This document shows positions 40,768 to 48,768 of a stretch of DNA of 64,000 nt, in pieces. Position 1 is the first letter of the stretch; each line of letters begins with the position of its first letter. This DNA comes from Sideroxydans lithotrophicus (lineage in GTDB: Bacteria > Pseudomonadota > Gammaproteobacteria > Burkholderiales > Gallionellaceae), in contig DYJI01000001.1 in the NCBI GenBank assembly GCA_020723185.1, positions 530,101 to 594,100 of the forward strand, read 5' to 3'. Below the pieces are notes generated by a model, which had not been told where the DNA came from, searched no databases, and saw nothing but the letters and a program-made list of their open reading frames with translations. The translations under genes were made by a program, and so were the position numbers.

Positions 40768-40920
40768 ATGCGTAGATTCATCGCTTTGATCCTGTCAGTC
40801 GGTTTCCTGTGTGTAACGACCGGTTGTGCCACGAAGAAAGAGAAGGATGATTGGGAGCAATACCGGGCCCATAAGGCACAGGATGAACTCTCGACCGAGA
40901 CGCAGAAGAGCGCGCCCTGA
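40768..40920 (+). CDS. 50-residue lipoprotein
   Basis: This small gene starts at 40768 with GGGAGG upstream. The product has signal MRRFIALILSVGFLCVTTGC with lipobox TTGC (lipid on Cys20), leaving a mature peptide of only 31 residues. It contains WEQYRAHKAQDEL from Trp29, matching the tail of the preceding LPP20 lipoprotein at 9 of 13 positions. Size, signal and shared motif argue it is real. It may anchor or cap an envelope complex made by its neighbours. Function is unknown. Confidence 0.75.
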   Translation: MRRFIALILSVGFLCVTTGCATKKEKDDWEQYRAHKAQDELSTETQKSAP

Positions 40921-40957
40921 TTCCGGCCGGATGTAACGTCGCTTCGGTACGTCTTGC

Positions 40958-42430
40958 ATGACATCAGGCGATCGATACACACCGTTACTGTTGTGCGGGA
41001 TGTTCATCGTCCCGCAATGTGCGGCGGCGGCTGACGATTTCGAAAGCTACCGCCGGCAGCAACAGCAGGGCATACACAAGCAGCAGGCAGAGTTCCAGTC
41101 TTACCGCGAGCAGCAGGATGCCGATTTCGCCGATTTCCTCAAGGCGCGGTGGCGCGAGTTCGACAGCTTCCATGGCAAAGTCCGCATCAAAGAACCCAAG
41201 CCCGCACAGATCCCTGTTGCGCCGGGAGTGACTCCACCCAGACAGATCATCGCACCGAAGCCGGTTGCGCCCGTGCGCCCAGCTCCGCCCGTGCCATCCA
41301 AACCCTCGCCGGTGTCGCCGGATACCTTGCGTATCGATTTCTACGGCAACCCGCTCGACTTCAGTTTCGATCCGGCATGGCAGCGTTACCGCTCGGGAGA
41401 GCAAGCATCATCGCAAGCGATGAGTGCCTTCTGGATGATGATGAGCGGTAGCCGCTATGCGCAGACGCTGCAGGCTGTCGACATGGCCAGCCAACGGCTC
41501 AAGCTGGACGATTGGGGCAGGGTCTCACTCTGGCGCGCGGTGGCACGGTCCCTGCAACCCGGTCGCAAGACTGAGCAAAGTCTCCTGCTCTGGTACTTCC
41601 TGATCAAATCCGGCTATGACGTGCGTCTGGGTTATGCCGGTAACGATGTCTATCTGTTCGTGGCAGTGCGGCAACCGGTGTATGCGACCAAGTTCACACG
41701 CGTCGGCGAGCAGACCTACTACGCCGTGCTGGCGGACGATCGCGGAGACAGCATCGGCCGTTTCTATACCTATGAGGCCAGCTACCCGGTCAAGTTGAAA
41801 GCGCTGGATATCGGTTCGGCCGAGATCGGCTTCACCCGCGAAGTGCGTGCAGAGCGCAGCTTGTCTTTCGACTACAAGGGACAGGCGGTCAAGTTGAGCG
41901 TGCCGTATGACCGCAATCTGGTCGAATATCTGGAAGGTTTTCCGCAGTCGGAGTTCGCGCTTTATTTCGATACCGATGGCAGCTCATTGTTGCGCCGCAG
42001 TGTATTGGCGGGGTTGCGCGCATACACGGAAAATATGAAAGAGCAGGAGGCGGTCAACTTCCTGCTGGCTTTCGTCCAGCGTGCCTTCGCCTACAAGACG
42101 GACAACGATCAGTTCGGACGCGAGAAATACTTCTTCATCGAGGAGTCATTGTATTTTCCATACAACGACTGCGAGGATCGCTCGGTGTTGTTCGCCTGGC
42201 TGGTGCGCGAACTGACAGGCCTGAAAGTGATCGGCTTGCTATACCCGGGTCACATGACGACTGCTGTCGCACTCACGCAGCCGGGAAACAGTATGGCGAG
42301 TGTCGAACATCTCGGGCAGCGGTTCGTGATCGCCGACCCGACCTATATCGGCGCGACGGTCGGCATGGCGATGCCGGCCTACGCCGCGACCAAACCCAGC
42401 CAGATCGTAGCCATCAGAAACGGAAGCTAA
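40958..42430 (+). CDS. transglutaminase-like cysteine protease-fold exported protein
   Basis: This 490-residue protein has a signal peptide ending PQCAAAA. Just after cleavage comes an aromatic coiled coil (about residues 26-72): FESYR from Phe28, FQSYR from Phe46, then Phe57 and Phe68. A Pro-rich linker (about 85-120) follows. The C-terminal transglutaminase-like core shows a plausible Cys405-His432-Asp460 triad (NDCEDRS, PGHMTT, IADPTY). Such domains cross-link or cleave amide bonds. Its coiled coil aligns with that of the FecR protein, so they may interact. The start lacks a clear ribosome site. It shares its last bases with the stop of the convergent sulP gene. Confidence 0.7.
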   Translation: MTSGDRYTPLLLCGMFIVPQCAAAADDFESYRRQQQQGIHKQQAEFQSYREQQDADFADFLKARWREFDSFHGKVRIKEPKPAQIPVAPGVTPPRQIIAPKPVAPVRPAPPVPSKPSPVSPDTLRIDFYGNPLDFSFDPAWQRYRSGEQASSQAMSAFWMMMSGSRYAQTLQAVDMASQRLKLDDWGRVSLWRAVARSLQPGRKTEQSLLLWYFLIKSGYDVRLGYAGNDVYLFVAVRQPVYATKFTRVGEQTYYAVLADDRGDSIGRFYTYEASYPVKLKALDIGSAEIGFTREVRAERSLSFDYKGQAVKLSVPYDRNLVEYLEGFPQSEFALYFDTDGSSLLRRSVLAGLRAYTENMKEQEAVNFLLAFVQRAFAYKTDNDQFGREKYFFIEESLYFPYNDCEDRSVLFAWLVRELTGLKVIGLLYPGHMTTAVALTQPGNSMASVEHLGQRFVIADPTYIGATVGMAMPAYAATKPSQIVAIRNGS

Positions 42431-44118
42431 GCGCTGTTACGTTCCGGCAACAGTTCGCGCGCACGCTTCAACGCTTCTTCCACACTCCCAACCACGTTCT
42501 CCCTGCCCACCTGATCGAAGAATCCTGACTGGTGCATGAGGAAATAGGGCTGCGTATGCGGCCCGCACAGGATCAGGTGCTTGCCGCGTTTGCGCAGTTT
42601 GCCGTGCAGGTGTTCCAGCTTGTGCAGTGCGCTGGAGTCCATGCTGATCACCTCGTGCATCTTGAGCACCAGCACCTCGGGCTCGTTGTGCAACTCGATC
42701 AGGATGTTCTCCAGCTTGTCTGCCGCGCCGAAGAACAGTGCGCCGAACACGCGGTAGATCACCACGCCCTTGGGCACCGCCTTGCGCATGATGGTCGCGT
42801 CGCCGTCGTCGGGCAGCGGCGACTCGTCCGCCACGCTGACGTGGGTCAGCGCGGTGATGCGGTGCATGAAGGAGAACACCGCGATGAACAGGCCGATCTC
42901 CACCGCCACCGTCAGGCCGAACATCACCGTCAGCACGAAAGTCGTCACCAGCACCGCGCTGTCGCTGAGCGGATATTTGCGCAGCGTGCGGAAGCCTTCC
43001 CATTCGCCCATGTTGAGCGCCACCACCAGCAGGATGGCGGACAGAGAAGCGAGAGGGATGTATTGCGCCAGAGGTGCTGCGACCAGCACGATCACCAGCA
43101 GCGTCAGCGCATGCACGATGCCGGACACCGGGCTGGTGGCACCGCTGCGCACATTGGTGGCCGTGCGCGCGATGGCACCGGTGGCGGGGATGCCGCCGAA
43201 GAACGGTGTGACGATGTTGGCGATTCCCTGCGCGATCAGTTCCTGGTTGGAATCATGCTTGTCGTCGATCATGCCGTCCGCCACCGCCGCCGACAGCAGC
43301 GACTCGATCGCACCGAGCAGCGCGATGGTCATCGCCGGGGCGAACAAGTGACGCAGTGTGGCGAAGGTGAGCTCGGGGAATTCGAAGCTGGGCAGGCCCT
43401 GCGGGATGCCGCCGAAGCGCGAGCCGATGGTCTCGGTCGGCAGGTTGAACAGGCCGACGAGCAGCGTGCCGATGATCAGCGCCACGATGGGCGAGGGCAG
43501 CTTTTGTGCCCAGCGTTTGGGATAGAACCAGATCAGCAAGGCGGAGGCGACGGCCAGCGCCACGGTGAGCGGATCGACCGTGCCGATGGCAGCGGAGATG
43601 GCGCGCAGCTTGCCGAGGAAGTCGGCAGGCATCACCTCGATCTGCAGGCCGAAGAATTCCTTCACCTGACTGAGGATGATCAGCACCGCGATGCCGTTGG
43701 TGAAGCCGATGATGAGCGGACGCGGGAAATACTTGATCAGGTTGCCCAGCTTGAACATCCCCATAGCCACCAGCATCACGCCGGCCATCATGGTGCAGAT
43801 CAGCAGGTTGGCATAACCGTACTGCAGGATGATGTTGTACACGATGACGATGAAGGCTCCGGTCGGCCCGCCGATCTGCACGCGGGAACCGCCGAGCGCG
43901 GAGATGATGAAACCGGCGATGATGGCGGTGAAGATGCCCGCTTCGGGCTTCGCGCCGGAGGCGATGGCGAAGGCGATGGCCAGCGGCAGGGCGACGATGC
44001 CGACGGTGATGCCGGCGGAGATATCTGTTCTGAACCTGGTTTTGTCGTAGTCGCGCAGTGAATCGATCAGACGGGGACGGAAGTAAGACGAGATCGTGGC
44101 AATAATCGCTTGTTTCAT
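42427..44118 (-). CDS. SulP family (SLC26) anion transporter with STAS domain
   Basis: This 563-residue protein has a cytoplasmic start (DYDKTRFRTDISAGITVG) and about 12 hydrophobic helices with the SulP signature region (ALPLAIAFAIASG, GGSRVQIGGPTGAF). The C-terminal STAS domain (about 440-555) includes the MDSSALHKLEHL loop. SulP members carry sulfate, bicarbonate or other anions; the substrate cannot be read from sequence. Ends tail to tail with the transglutaminase-like gene. Confidence 0.9.
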   Translation of the reverse strand: MKQAIIATISSYFRPRLIDSLRDYDKTRFRTDISAGITVGIVALPLAIAFAIASGAKPEAGIFTAIIAGFIISALGGSRVQIGGPTGAFIVIVYNIILQYGYANLLICTMMAGVMLVAMGMFKLGNLIKYFPRPLIIGFTNGIAVLIILSQVKEFFGLQIEVMPADFLGKLRAISAAIGTVDPLTVALAVASALLIWFYPKRWAQKLPSPIVALIIGTLLVGLFNLPTETIGSRFGGIPQGLPSFEFPELTFATLRHLFAPAMTIALLGAIESLLSAAVADGMIDDKHDSNQELIAQGIANIVTPFFGGIPATGAIARTATNVRSGATSPVSGIVHALTLLVIVLVAAPLAQYIPLASLSAILLVVALNMGEWEGFRTLRKYPLSDSAVLVTTFVLTVMFGLTVAVEIGLFIAVFSFMHRITALTHVSVADESPLPDDGDATIMRKAVPKGVVIYRVFGALFFGAADKLENILIELHNEPEVLVLKMHEVISMDSSALHKLEHLHGKLRKRGKHLILCGPHTQPYFLMHQSGFFDQVGRENVVGSVEEALKRARELLPERNSA

Positions 44119-44154
44119 GATGGCTGTTTCAGCACCTCCTGTTGGGCTGCGATG

Positions 44155-45138
44155 CTACGCCTGTCGTTGCGCGGCGAAAAGGGCCGGGCCGTAGAGTGCG
44201 GCGCGGTCGTTGAGGATGACGCGTACCGGCACGGCTTCCAGCAGCGGGCGCATGCGGCCTTTGTCGAAGAATGCATCGAGGAACACGCCGCTCTCCAGCA
44301 GCGGCAATATCTTGGGTGCGATGCCGCCACCGATATACAGGCCGCCGCTGCTCATCGTCTTCAGAGCCAGATTTCCCGCCTCCGCGCCGTACAGGCCGAC
44401 GAAGCGGCGCAGGGTCTCGCTGCACACGGCATCGCGTTCGGACAATGCGGTGTTCGAGATCGCCGCAGCCTTTCCTTGAGACTGCATCGTTTCCGCCAGC
44501 CAGTCCGGCGTATGCCCACCCTGACGAGCCAGCAGAAAATCGTACAGGTCGGGGACGCCCATGCCGGACACCACGCGCTCCCAGCTCACATGGCCGAAAC
44601 GTTGGCGCAGCACCTGCGCGAAATCGAACTCCAATGCATCGCGCGGCGCGAAACTGGCGTGTCCGCCTTCGGTGGCATAGGGTCTGTGGCTATGGCCGTC
44701 CCAGAACAGTCCGGCCTCACCCAATCCGGTACCGGCGGCGATGATGGCGCGGTTGCCGTGTGCATCGAGCTTGCCTGCATGCAGCGTGAACAGATCGTCC
44801 GCCTGTAGCGCGGGCAGACCGTATGCGGTCGCCTCCAGATCGTTCAGCAGATGGCAGTTGGCGAAACCGAACCGTTTGCGCAAGGCATCGGCCTCTATGC
44901 GCCAGGGCAGGTTGGTGGTCTGTACGGTGTCGTTCTTTACCGGCCCGGCCACGCCGAAGGCGGCGGACTGGATGGTACCGGCAGTGGCCATGAATTCGGC
45001 CAGCAGATCATCGAAAGAGGCGTAGTCGGCGCTGACGAATTCGCGTTCGCCGGTGATCGTCGCTTGCGTGCCGCGAACCTCGACCAGCGCCAGTCGCGTC
45101 TTCGTGCCGCCGATATCACCTGCCAATACGCCTGCCAT
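44155..45138 (-). CDS. glk: glucokinase
   Basis: This 327-residue enzyme belongs to the bacterial Glk family. The N-terminal ATP-binding motif is LAGDIGGTKTRLAL. The sugar-binding stretch LLNDLEATAYGL is followed by AAGTGLGEAGL and EGGHASFAPRD. It phosphorylates glucose to glucose 6-phosphate. It lies 36 bases upstream of sulP on the same strand and divergent to the phospholipase C gene. Its upstream region is shared with the Pho-box-like array. Confidence 0.9.
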   Translation of the reverse strand: MAGVLAGDIGGTKTRLALVEVRGTQATITGEREFVSADYASFDDLLAEFMATAGTIQSAAFGVAGPVKNDTVQTTNLPWRIEADALRKRFGFANCHLLNDLEATAYGLPALQADDLFTLHAGKLDAHGNRAIIAAGTGLGEAGLFWDGHSHRPYATEGGHASFAPRDALEFDFAQVLRQRFGHVSWERVVSGMGVPDLYDFLLARQGGHTPDWLAETMQSQGKAAAISNTALSERDAVCSETLRRFVGLYGAEAGNLALKTMSSGGLYIGGGIAPKILPLLESGVFLDAFFDKGRMRPLLEAVPVRVILNDRAALYGPALFAAQRQA

Positions 45139-45186
45139 GTAAGCCTCTAGCCCGAAAGGAAATGTACGCGCGGATGATACGCCCAG

Positions 45187-45226
45187 TCTTCATCAAAATC
45201 TCACGCACTTGTCATCTGCGCTTCAT
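45187..45226 (+). promoter_or_regulatory. Pho-box-like array, four 11-bp-phased repeats
   Basis: Four 7-base units TCTTCAT, ATCTCAC, TTGTCAT and GCTTCAT begin at 45187, 45198, 45209 and 45220. Their TCA cores start at 45190, 45201, 45212 and 45223, exactly 11 bases apart, as in PhoB sites (CTGTCAT repeats in 11-bp phase). Ten bases further lies CATACT (45237-45242), a possible -10, where PhoB-dependent promoters place it. It stands directly upstream of the phospholipase C gene. Confidence 0.6.
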
Positions 45227-45249
45227 GTGGCGTCCACATACTGCGCGCC

Positions 45250-46098
45250 ATGAAGCTTGCGATGAGACATTGGCGTTGGTGGATCCTGCTGCTGTTGTGG
45301 AGCGCGGATGCCAATGCATGGGGGCTGTACACCCACGTCTATTTCGCGCAGTTGCTGCTGTGGGCGGTGCCGCTCACCGATGCGCGATTCCGCAAGGCAG
45401 TGCTCGCTTATCCGCGTCTGGTGCTGGCCGGGGCCTGTCTGCCCGACCTCGCGCTGTGGAGCGACCGCACCTGGGGCGAACCGTTCTCCACCACCCACCA
45501 CTGGCAACGCGCGCGCAAGCTGCTGGACGATGCGCAGAGCGACGAGGAATGCGCGCTGTCGCTGGGTTTTGTCAGCCATCTGCTGGTGGACGTCATTGCC
45601 CACAACCACTTCGTTCCCGCGCACGAGAAGCTATGGGGCAACGTGCCGGTGCTCACCCACGCCGCCTGCGAGTGGGCGATGGACATGCACCTCCGCGACC
45701 AGCTGTTCGCCCAGCCGGGCGAGCTGATGGATGCGCATCGCGCCGAGCTCGCCGATTACGTGGCGCAACACTTCGGCTGTCCGCAGCCCGTCGCCACACG
45801 CGGCATCGCCATGCTGTCCGGGGCGGAACAGTTGCTGCGCGTCAGCCGCCTGTCGCAACTGTGCCATCGTGGCGGCAAGCTGCTGGACGGCGGCATGCCG
45901 CGCCGCTTCGACTACTACCTGCAGCAGACCGGCGCGCGCCTCGGCCACATCGACCGCATCCTCTCCGGCGAGGAACCGGTGTGGGACGCCAACCCGCACG
46001 CCGACGACCCTGTCATCCGCCAGCGCATCGCCCTGCTGCGTCCGCGCGAACTGCGCCACCGCATGCCGCTGCCGCAGGACGTTTTCAGCGAAGTCTAG
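45250..46098 (+). CDS. zinc-dependent phospholipase C
   Basis: This 282-residue protein has a signal peptide ending ANA, so the mature protein begins with Trp24. This is required in the family because the N-terminal Trp ligates zinc. The remaining ligands are visible in order: His29 (WGLYTH), Asp (LPDLAL), His (TTHHW), then H-x3-D-x5-H in SHLLVDVIAHNH and H-x3-E in THAACEW. It should release phosphorylated head groups from phospholipids and so feed phosphate in starvation. No ribosome site precedes the ATG, and the candidate -10 ends eight bases before it, so the message may be leaderless. Confidence 0.82.
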   Translation: MKLAMRHWRWWILLLLWSADANAWGLYTHVYFAQLLLWAVPLTDARFRKAVLAYPRLVLAGACLPDLALWSDRTWGEPFSTTHHWQRARKLLDDAQSDEECALSLGFVSHLLVDVIAHNHFVPAHEKLWGNVPVLTHAACEWAMDMHLRDQLFAQPGELMDAHRAELADYVAQHFGCPQPVATRGIAMLSGAEQLLRVSRLSQLCHRGGKLLDGGMPRRFDYYLQQTGARLGHIDRILSGEEPVWDANPHADDPVIRQRIALLRPRELRHRMPLPQDVFSEV

Positions 46099-46121
46099 TT
46101 CGCCGCTGGATTGTGACGGAA

Positions 46122-46139
46122 CTGCAATAAACATTTCAC
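46122..46139 (+). promoter_or_regulatory. possible Pho box upstream of phnF
   Basis: The 18 bases CTGCAATAAACATTTCAC match 13 of 18 positions of the E. coli Pho box consensus (CTGTCATAWAWCTGTCAY). They lie 58 bases before the phnF start, a reasonable place for PhoB activation of the phosphonate genes. Confidence 0.4.
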
Positions 46140-46177
46140 CGATGCGAAATATTCACTTTGCAATATGGCTGCATCAC

Positions 46178-46192
46178 ATATCTAGACATCTA
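46178..46192 (+). promoter_or_regulatory. putative PhnF operator O1
   Basis: ATATCTAGACATCTA ends five bases before the phnF ATG. Its core ATCTAGAC fits the HutC-subfamily operator consensus GT-N-TA-N-AC at all but the first base. It shares TAGACATCTA with a second copy before phnG. It probably mediates autorepression by PhnF. Confidence 0.6.
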
Positions 46193-46197
46193 TTGCC

Positions 46198-46929
46198 ATG
46201 AGTCTGTATGCCATCGAACGCGACACCGGGATCGCCCTGTATGCCCAGATCGCCGAAGTGCTGGAGCGCGAATACGTGCGCCAGGGTGCGCCCGGCGACC
46301 GTCTGCCTGCGGAAGGCGAACTGGCAGACCGCTTCGGCGTGAACCGTCACACCCTGCGCCGTGCCGTGGACGAGCTGATCGTCGAGGGCCTGCTGGAGCG
46401 CCAGCACGGTGTGGGCATCTTCATCACCGACCGCCTGCTCGACTATCGCGTCGGCAGCGGCACGCGCTTCACCCAGACGCTGGCCGAGATCGGCATCGCC
46501 ACCGATACCAAGGTGATCCGCAAGATGGTGGCACCGGCCTCGTCGGGCGTGGCCAAGCATCTGGCCATCAAAGCCGACGAAGAGGTGCTGTGGATAGAGA
46601 CCCTGCGTATCGCCGACGGCATCCCCTTCTGCGTGATCTCGCACTTCCTGCCGCTTGAGCCCTATCGCGAACTGCTGGAGGACTATCAGAGCGGATCGCT
46701 GCATGCCGTGCTGAACCTGCACTGCGGTGCGCTGCGCCGCACCGAAAGTCTGGTCACCGCCGTGTTGCCGCAGGGCGACGACGCGAAACTGCTGGGCATC
46801 ACCCAGCACCGGCCCGTATTGCGGGTCAAGAGTCTGAACGTGCTCGAAAGCGATGCGACACCGGTCGAGTACGCCATCACACGGTTCCGGGCCGACCGGA
46901 TCCAACTTTGCATCACCCCGACCCAGTAA
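46198..46929 (+). CDS. phnF: PhnF, GntR/HutC-family transcriptional regulator
   Basis: This 243-residue regulator has an N-terminal winged helix (residues about 8-75; LADRFGVNRHTLRRAVDEL is the recognition region) and a C-terminal UTRA ligand domain (about 90-235). This is the PhnF architecture, and the length equals that of E. coli PhnF within a few residues. As first gene of the phosphonate cluster with a HutC-type site at its own start codon, it probably represses the operon until phosphonate or phosphate limitation is sensed. No ribosome site is visible before the ATG. Confidence 0.88.
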   Translation: MSLYAIERDTGIALYAQIAEVLEREYVRQGAPGDRLPAEGELADRFGVNRHTLRRAVDELIVEGLLERQHGVGIFITDRLLDYRVGSGTRFTQTLAEIGIATDTKVIRKMVAPASSGVAKHLAIKADEEVLWIETLRIADGIPFCVISHFLPLEPYRELLEDYQSGSLHAVLNLHCGALRRTESLVTAVLPQGDDAKLLGITQHRPVLRVKSLNVLESDATPVEYAITRFRADRIQLCITPTQ

Positions 46930-46964
46930 CACCTTTTCCATCTTTCCCGACAGGAGCCTCACAA

Positions 46965-47897
46965 ATGAAACTCAAGCAAATCCTATTCTCGGCATTGGTC
47001 TGCACCGCGATGGTCGCACCCCAGAGCATGGCAGCCGCCATGCAAGACGGCAGCAAAGCCCATCCCCTGCGCGTCATGCTGATCCCGGCCGACGGCGGTA
47101 CCGAAGACGGCACCAAGGCGGACTTTCTGCCGATCTTCAACGCGGTGACCAAGACCACCGGCCTGCATTTCGACATCCGCGTGGGCCAGAGCTACAGCGC
47201 CGTGATGGAAGCCATGTGTCTGAAGCAGACCGAGATCGCCTTCTTCGGTGCCGCAAGCTATATCCCGGTGCGCGACAAGGGCTGTGCAAAACTGCTCGCA
47301 GTAGCGGTACACAAGGGTGCGTCCGTGTACTACTCCGGCGTCTTTGCGCGTGCCGACGCACCTTACAAGAGTCTCAAAGACACCAAGGGTGCGCGTCTGG
47401 CGCTGGGCGATGTGAACTCGACATCGAGCTTCCTGTATCCGGTGGCGATGCTGATGGATGCGGGTGTCAATCCGGCACGCGACATGGGGCAGGTGGTGAT
47501 CACCGGCAGTCATGCCAACTCGCTCAAGGCGGTAGCCGAAGGCAAGGCGGACCTGAGCGGCGCATCGTTCGACTCATTCGAGAAGGCCGTGAAGCAGGGC
47601 GCGATCGATCCGACGCAGGTTCGCGTGCTGGCCAAGAGCGACCCGATCCCCCAGCCGCCGCTGGCGATGTCGACAGCGTTGCCGCAGCACATCCAGAAGC
47701 AGCTTAAAGACGCTTTCAACACCGTGCATAAGGCACCGGGCGTCACACCCGACATGATCCGCGGTTATGGCGGCTCGAAAGTGGATAGCTATGACGCCGA
47801 CTTCCCGGAATCCGGCATGGACGCCCCAGGCAAGAAGATGGCGCTGGTGGATGATCAGGTGAAAGCCGAACTTCTCAAGAAAGCAGCACAACGCTAA
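46965..47897 (+). CDS. phnD: phosphonate ABC transporter substrate-binding protein PhnD
   Basis: This 310-residue periplasmic protein starts at 46965 with AGGAG upstream and has the signal MKLKQILFSALVCTAMVAPQ. The PhnD/TauT-like fold shows VGQSYSAVMEAMCLKQTEIAFFG and GDVNSTSSFLYPV, the loops that hold the phosphonate group. It delivers alkylphosphonates to PhnCE. A terminator-like hairpin follows the gene, which would leave PhnD in excess over PhnC and PhnE. Confidence 0.92.
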   Translation: MKLKQILFSALVCTAMVAPQSMAAAMQDGSKAHPLRVMLIPADGGTEDGTKADFLPIFNAVTKTTGLHFDIRVGQSYSAVMEAMCLKQTEIAFFGAASYIPVRDKGCAKLLAVAVHKGASVYYSGVFARADAPYKSLKDTKGARLALGDVNSTSSFLYPVAMLMDAGVNPARDMGQVVITGSHANSLKAVAEGKADLSGASFDSFEKAVKQGAIDPTQVRVLAKSDPIPQPPLAMSTALPQHIQKQLKDAFNTVHKAPGVTPDMIRGYGGSKVDSYDADFPESGMDAPGKKMALVDDQVKAELLKKAAQR

Positions 47898-47904
47898 GCA
47901 CAGT

Positions 47905-47937
47905 CGCCCACCCGAAACTATAGGGTGGGCGTTTTGT
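47905..47937 (+). terminator. terminator/attenuator between phnD and phnC
   Basis: A perfect 9-bp stem CGCCCACCC / GGGTGGGCG with a 9-base loop is followed by TTTTGTTGTT, seven bases after the phnD stop. Since phnC continues the operon, partial termination is the likely outcome. Confidence 0.8.
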
Positions 47938-47963
47938 TGTTGGCCATTGCAGAGGAAACAAAC

Positions 47964-48767
47964 ATGCTGAGATTCGAAAATGTCTACAAACGATTTCCGG
48001 ATGGCACGGAAGCGTTGAGGAATATCTCGTTGCACGTACCAAAAGGCCAGTTCTGTGTGCTGCTTGGCCCGTCAGGCGCGGGAAAATCGACCCTGCTGCG
48101 CATGCTCAACGGCTTGTCCAGTCCGACGGAAGGCAGTGTCCATCTGGCAGGCGAGCAGATCACCGAGCGATCGGTACAGCGGCTGCGCAAACGCGTCGCA
48201 ACGGTACACCAGCAATTCAATCTGACGCCGCGCATGTCTGTGGCGCTCAACGTACTCTCCGGCGCATTGCCGCAGGTCGCCCATTGGCGCGCGGCGATCG
48301 GCCTGTTCCCGCCCGAGCTGCGTGAGAAAGCCTGCCGCCTGCTCGATGAGGTCGGACTGACTCCCGAACATGTGAACCGCCGCGTCTCCGAACTGTCCGG
48401 CGGACAACAGCAGCGCGTCGGCATCGCGCGTGCCTTCATGATGGACCCGGCCGTGTTGCTGGCCGACGAACCGGTCGCCAGTCTCGATCCGCGCATCAGC
48501 CGCGGCATCCTGGAATTGCTGCATCGCCAATCGCGCAACCACGACACCACCGTGCTGTGCAGTCTGCACCAGCCCGAACTGGCACGAGAGTTCGGCGACC
48601 GCATCATCGCGGTCAACCAGGGACGTCTGGTGTTCGACGGTACGCCGGAGCAGCTTACCGACAAGGTCTGCGAGGAGCTGTATCACGGTGCTCTAAACCG
48701 CGAGCAAGACCTGCCCGAAGCGGCGCTCCCGGTGTGTGAAACCGAACTTGAACTGGCTGCGGCCTGA
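47964..48767 (+). CDS. phnC: phosphonate ABC transporter ATP-binding protein PhnC
   Basis: This 267-residue ABC ATPase has Walker A GPSGAGKST (residues 35-43), signature LSGGQQQRVGIARAF and Walker B VLLADEPVASLDP. The start at 47964 has AGAGGAAA upstream; the extra residues of a longer frame would overlap the terminator hairpin. It powers phosphonate uptake with PhnD and PhnE. Confidence 0.94.
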   Translation: MLRFENVYKRFPDGTEALRNISLHVPKGQFCVLLGPSGAGKSTLLRMLNGLSSPTEGSVHLAGEQITERSVQRLRKRVATVHQQFNLTPRMSVALNVLSGALPQVAHWRAAIGLFPPELREKACRLLDEVGLTPEHVNRRVSELSGGQQQRVGIARAFMMDPAVLLADEPVASLDPRISRGILELLHRQSRNHDTTVLCSLHQPELAREFGDRIIAVNQGRLVFDGTPEQLTDKVCEELYHGALNREQDLPEAALPVCETELELAAA

Positions 48768-48768
48768 A

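Noticed and set aside
42532..44061. Plus-strand 509-codon frame opposite sulP
   Set aside because: Composition of repeated His, Asp, Gly and Arg, no motifs; antisense shadow of the transporter.
45162..46130. Plus-strand 322-codon frame overlapping the phospholipase C gene
   Set aside because: Arg/Ala/Gly-rich and out of frame with the gene whose zinc ligands are all present.
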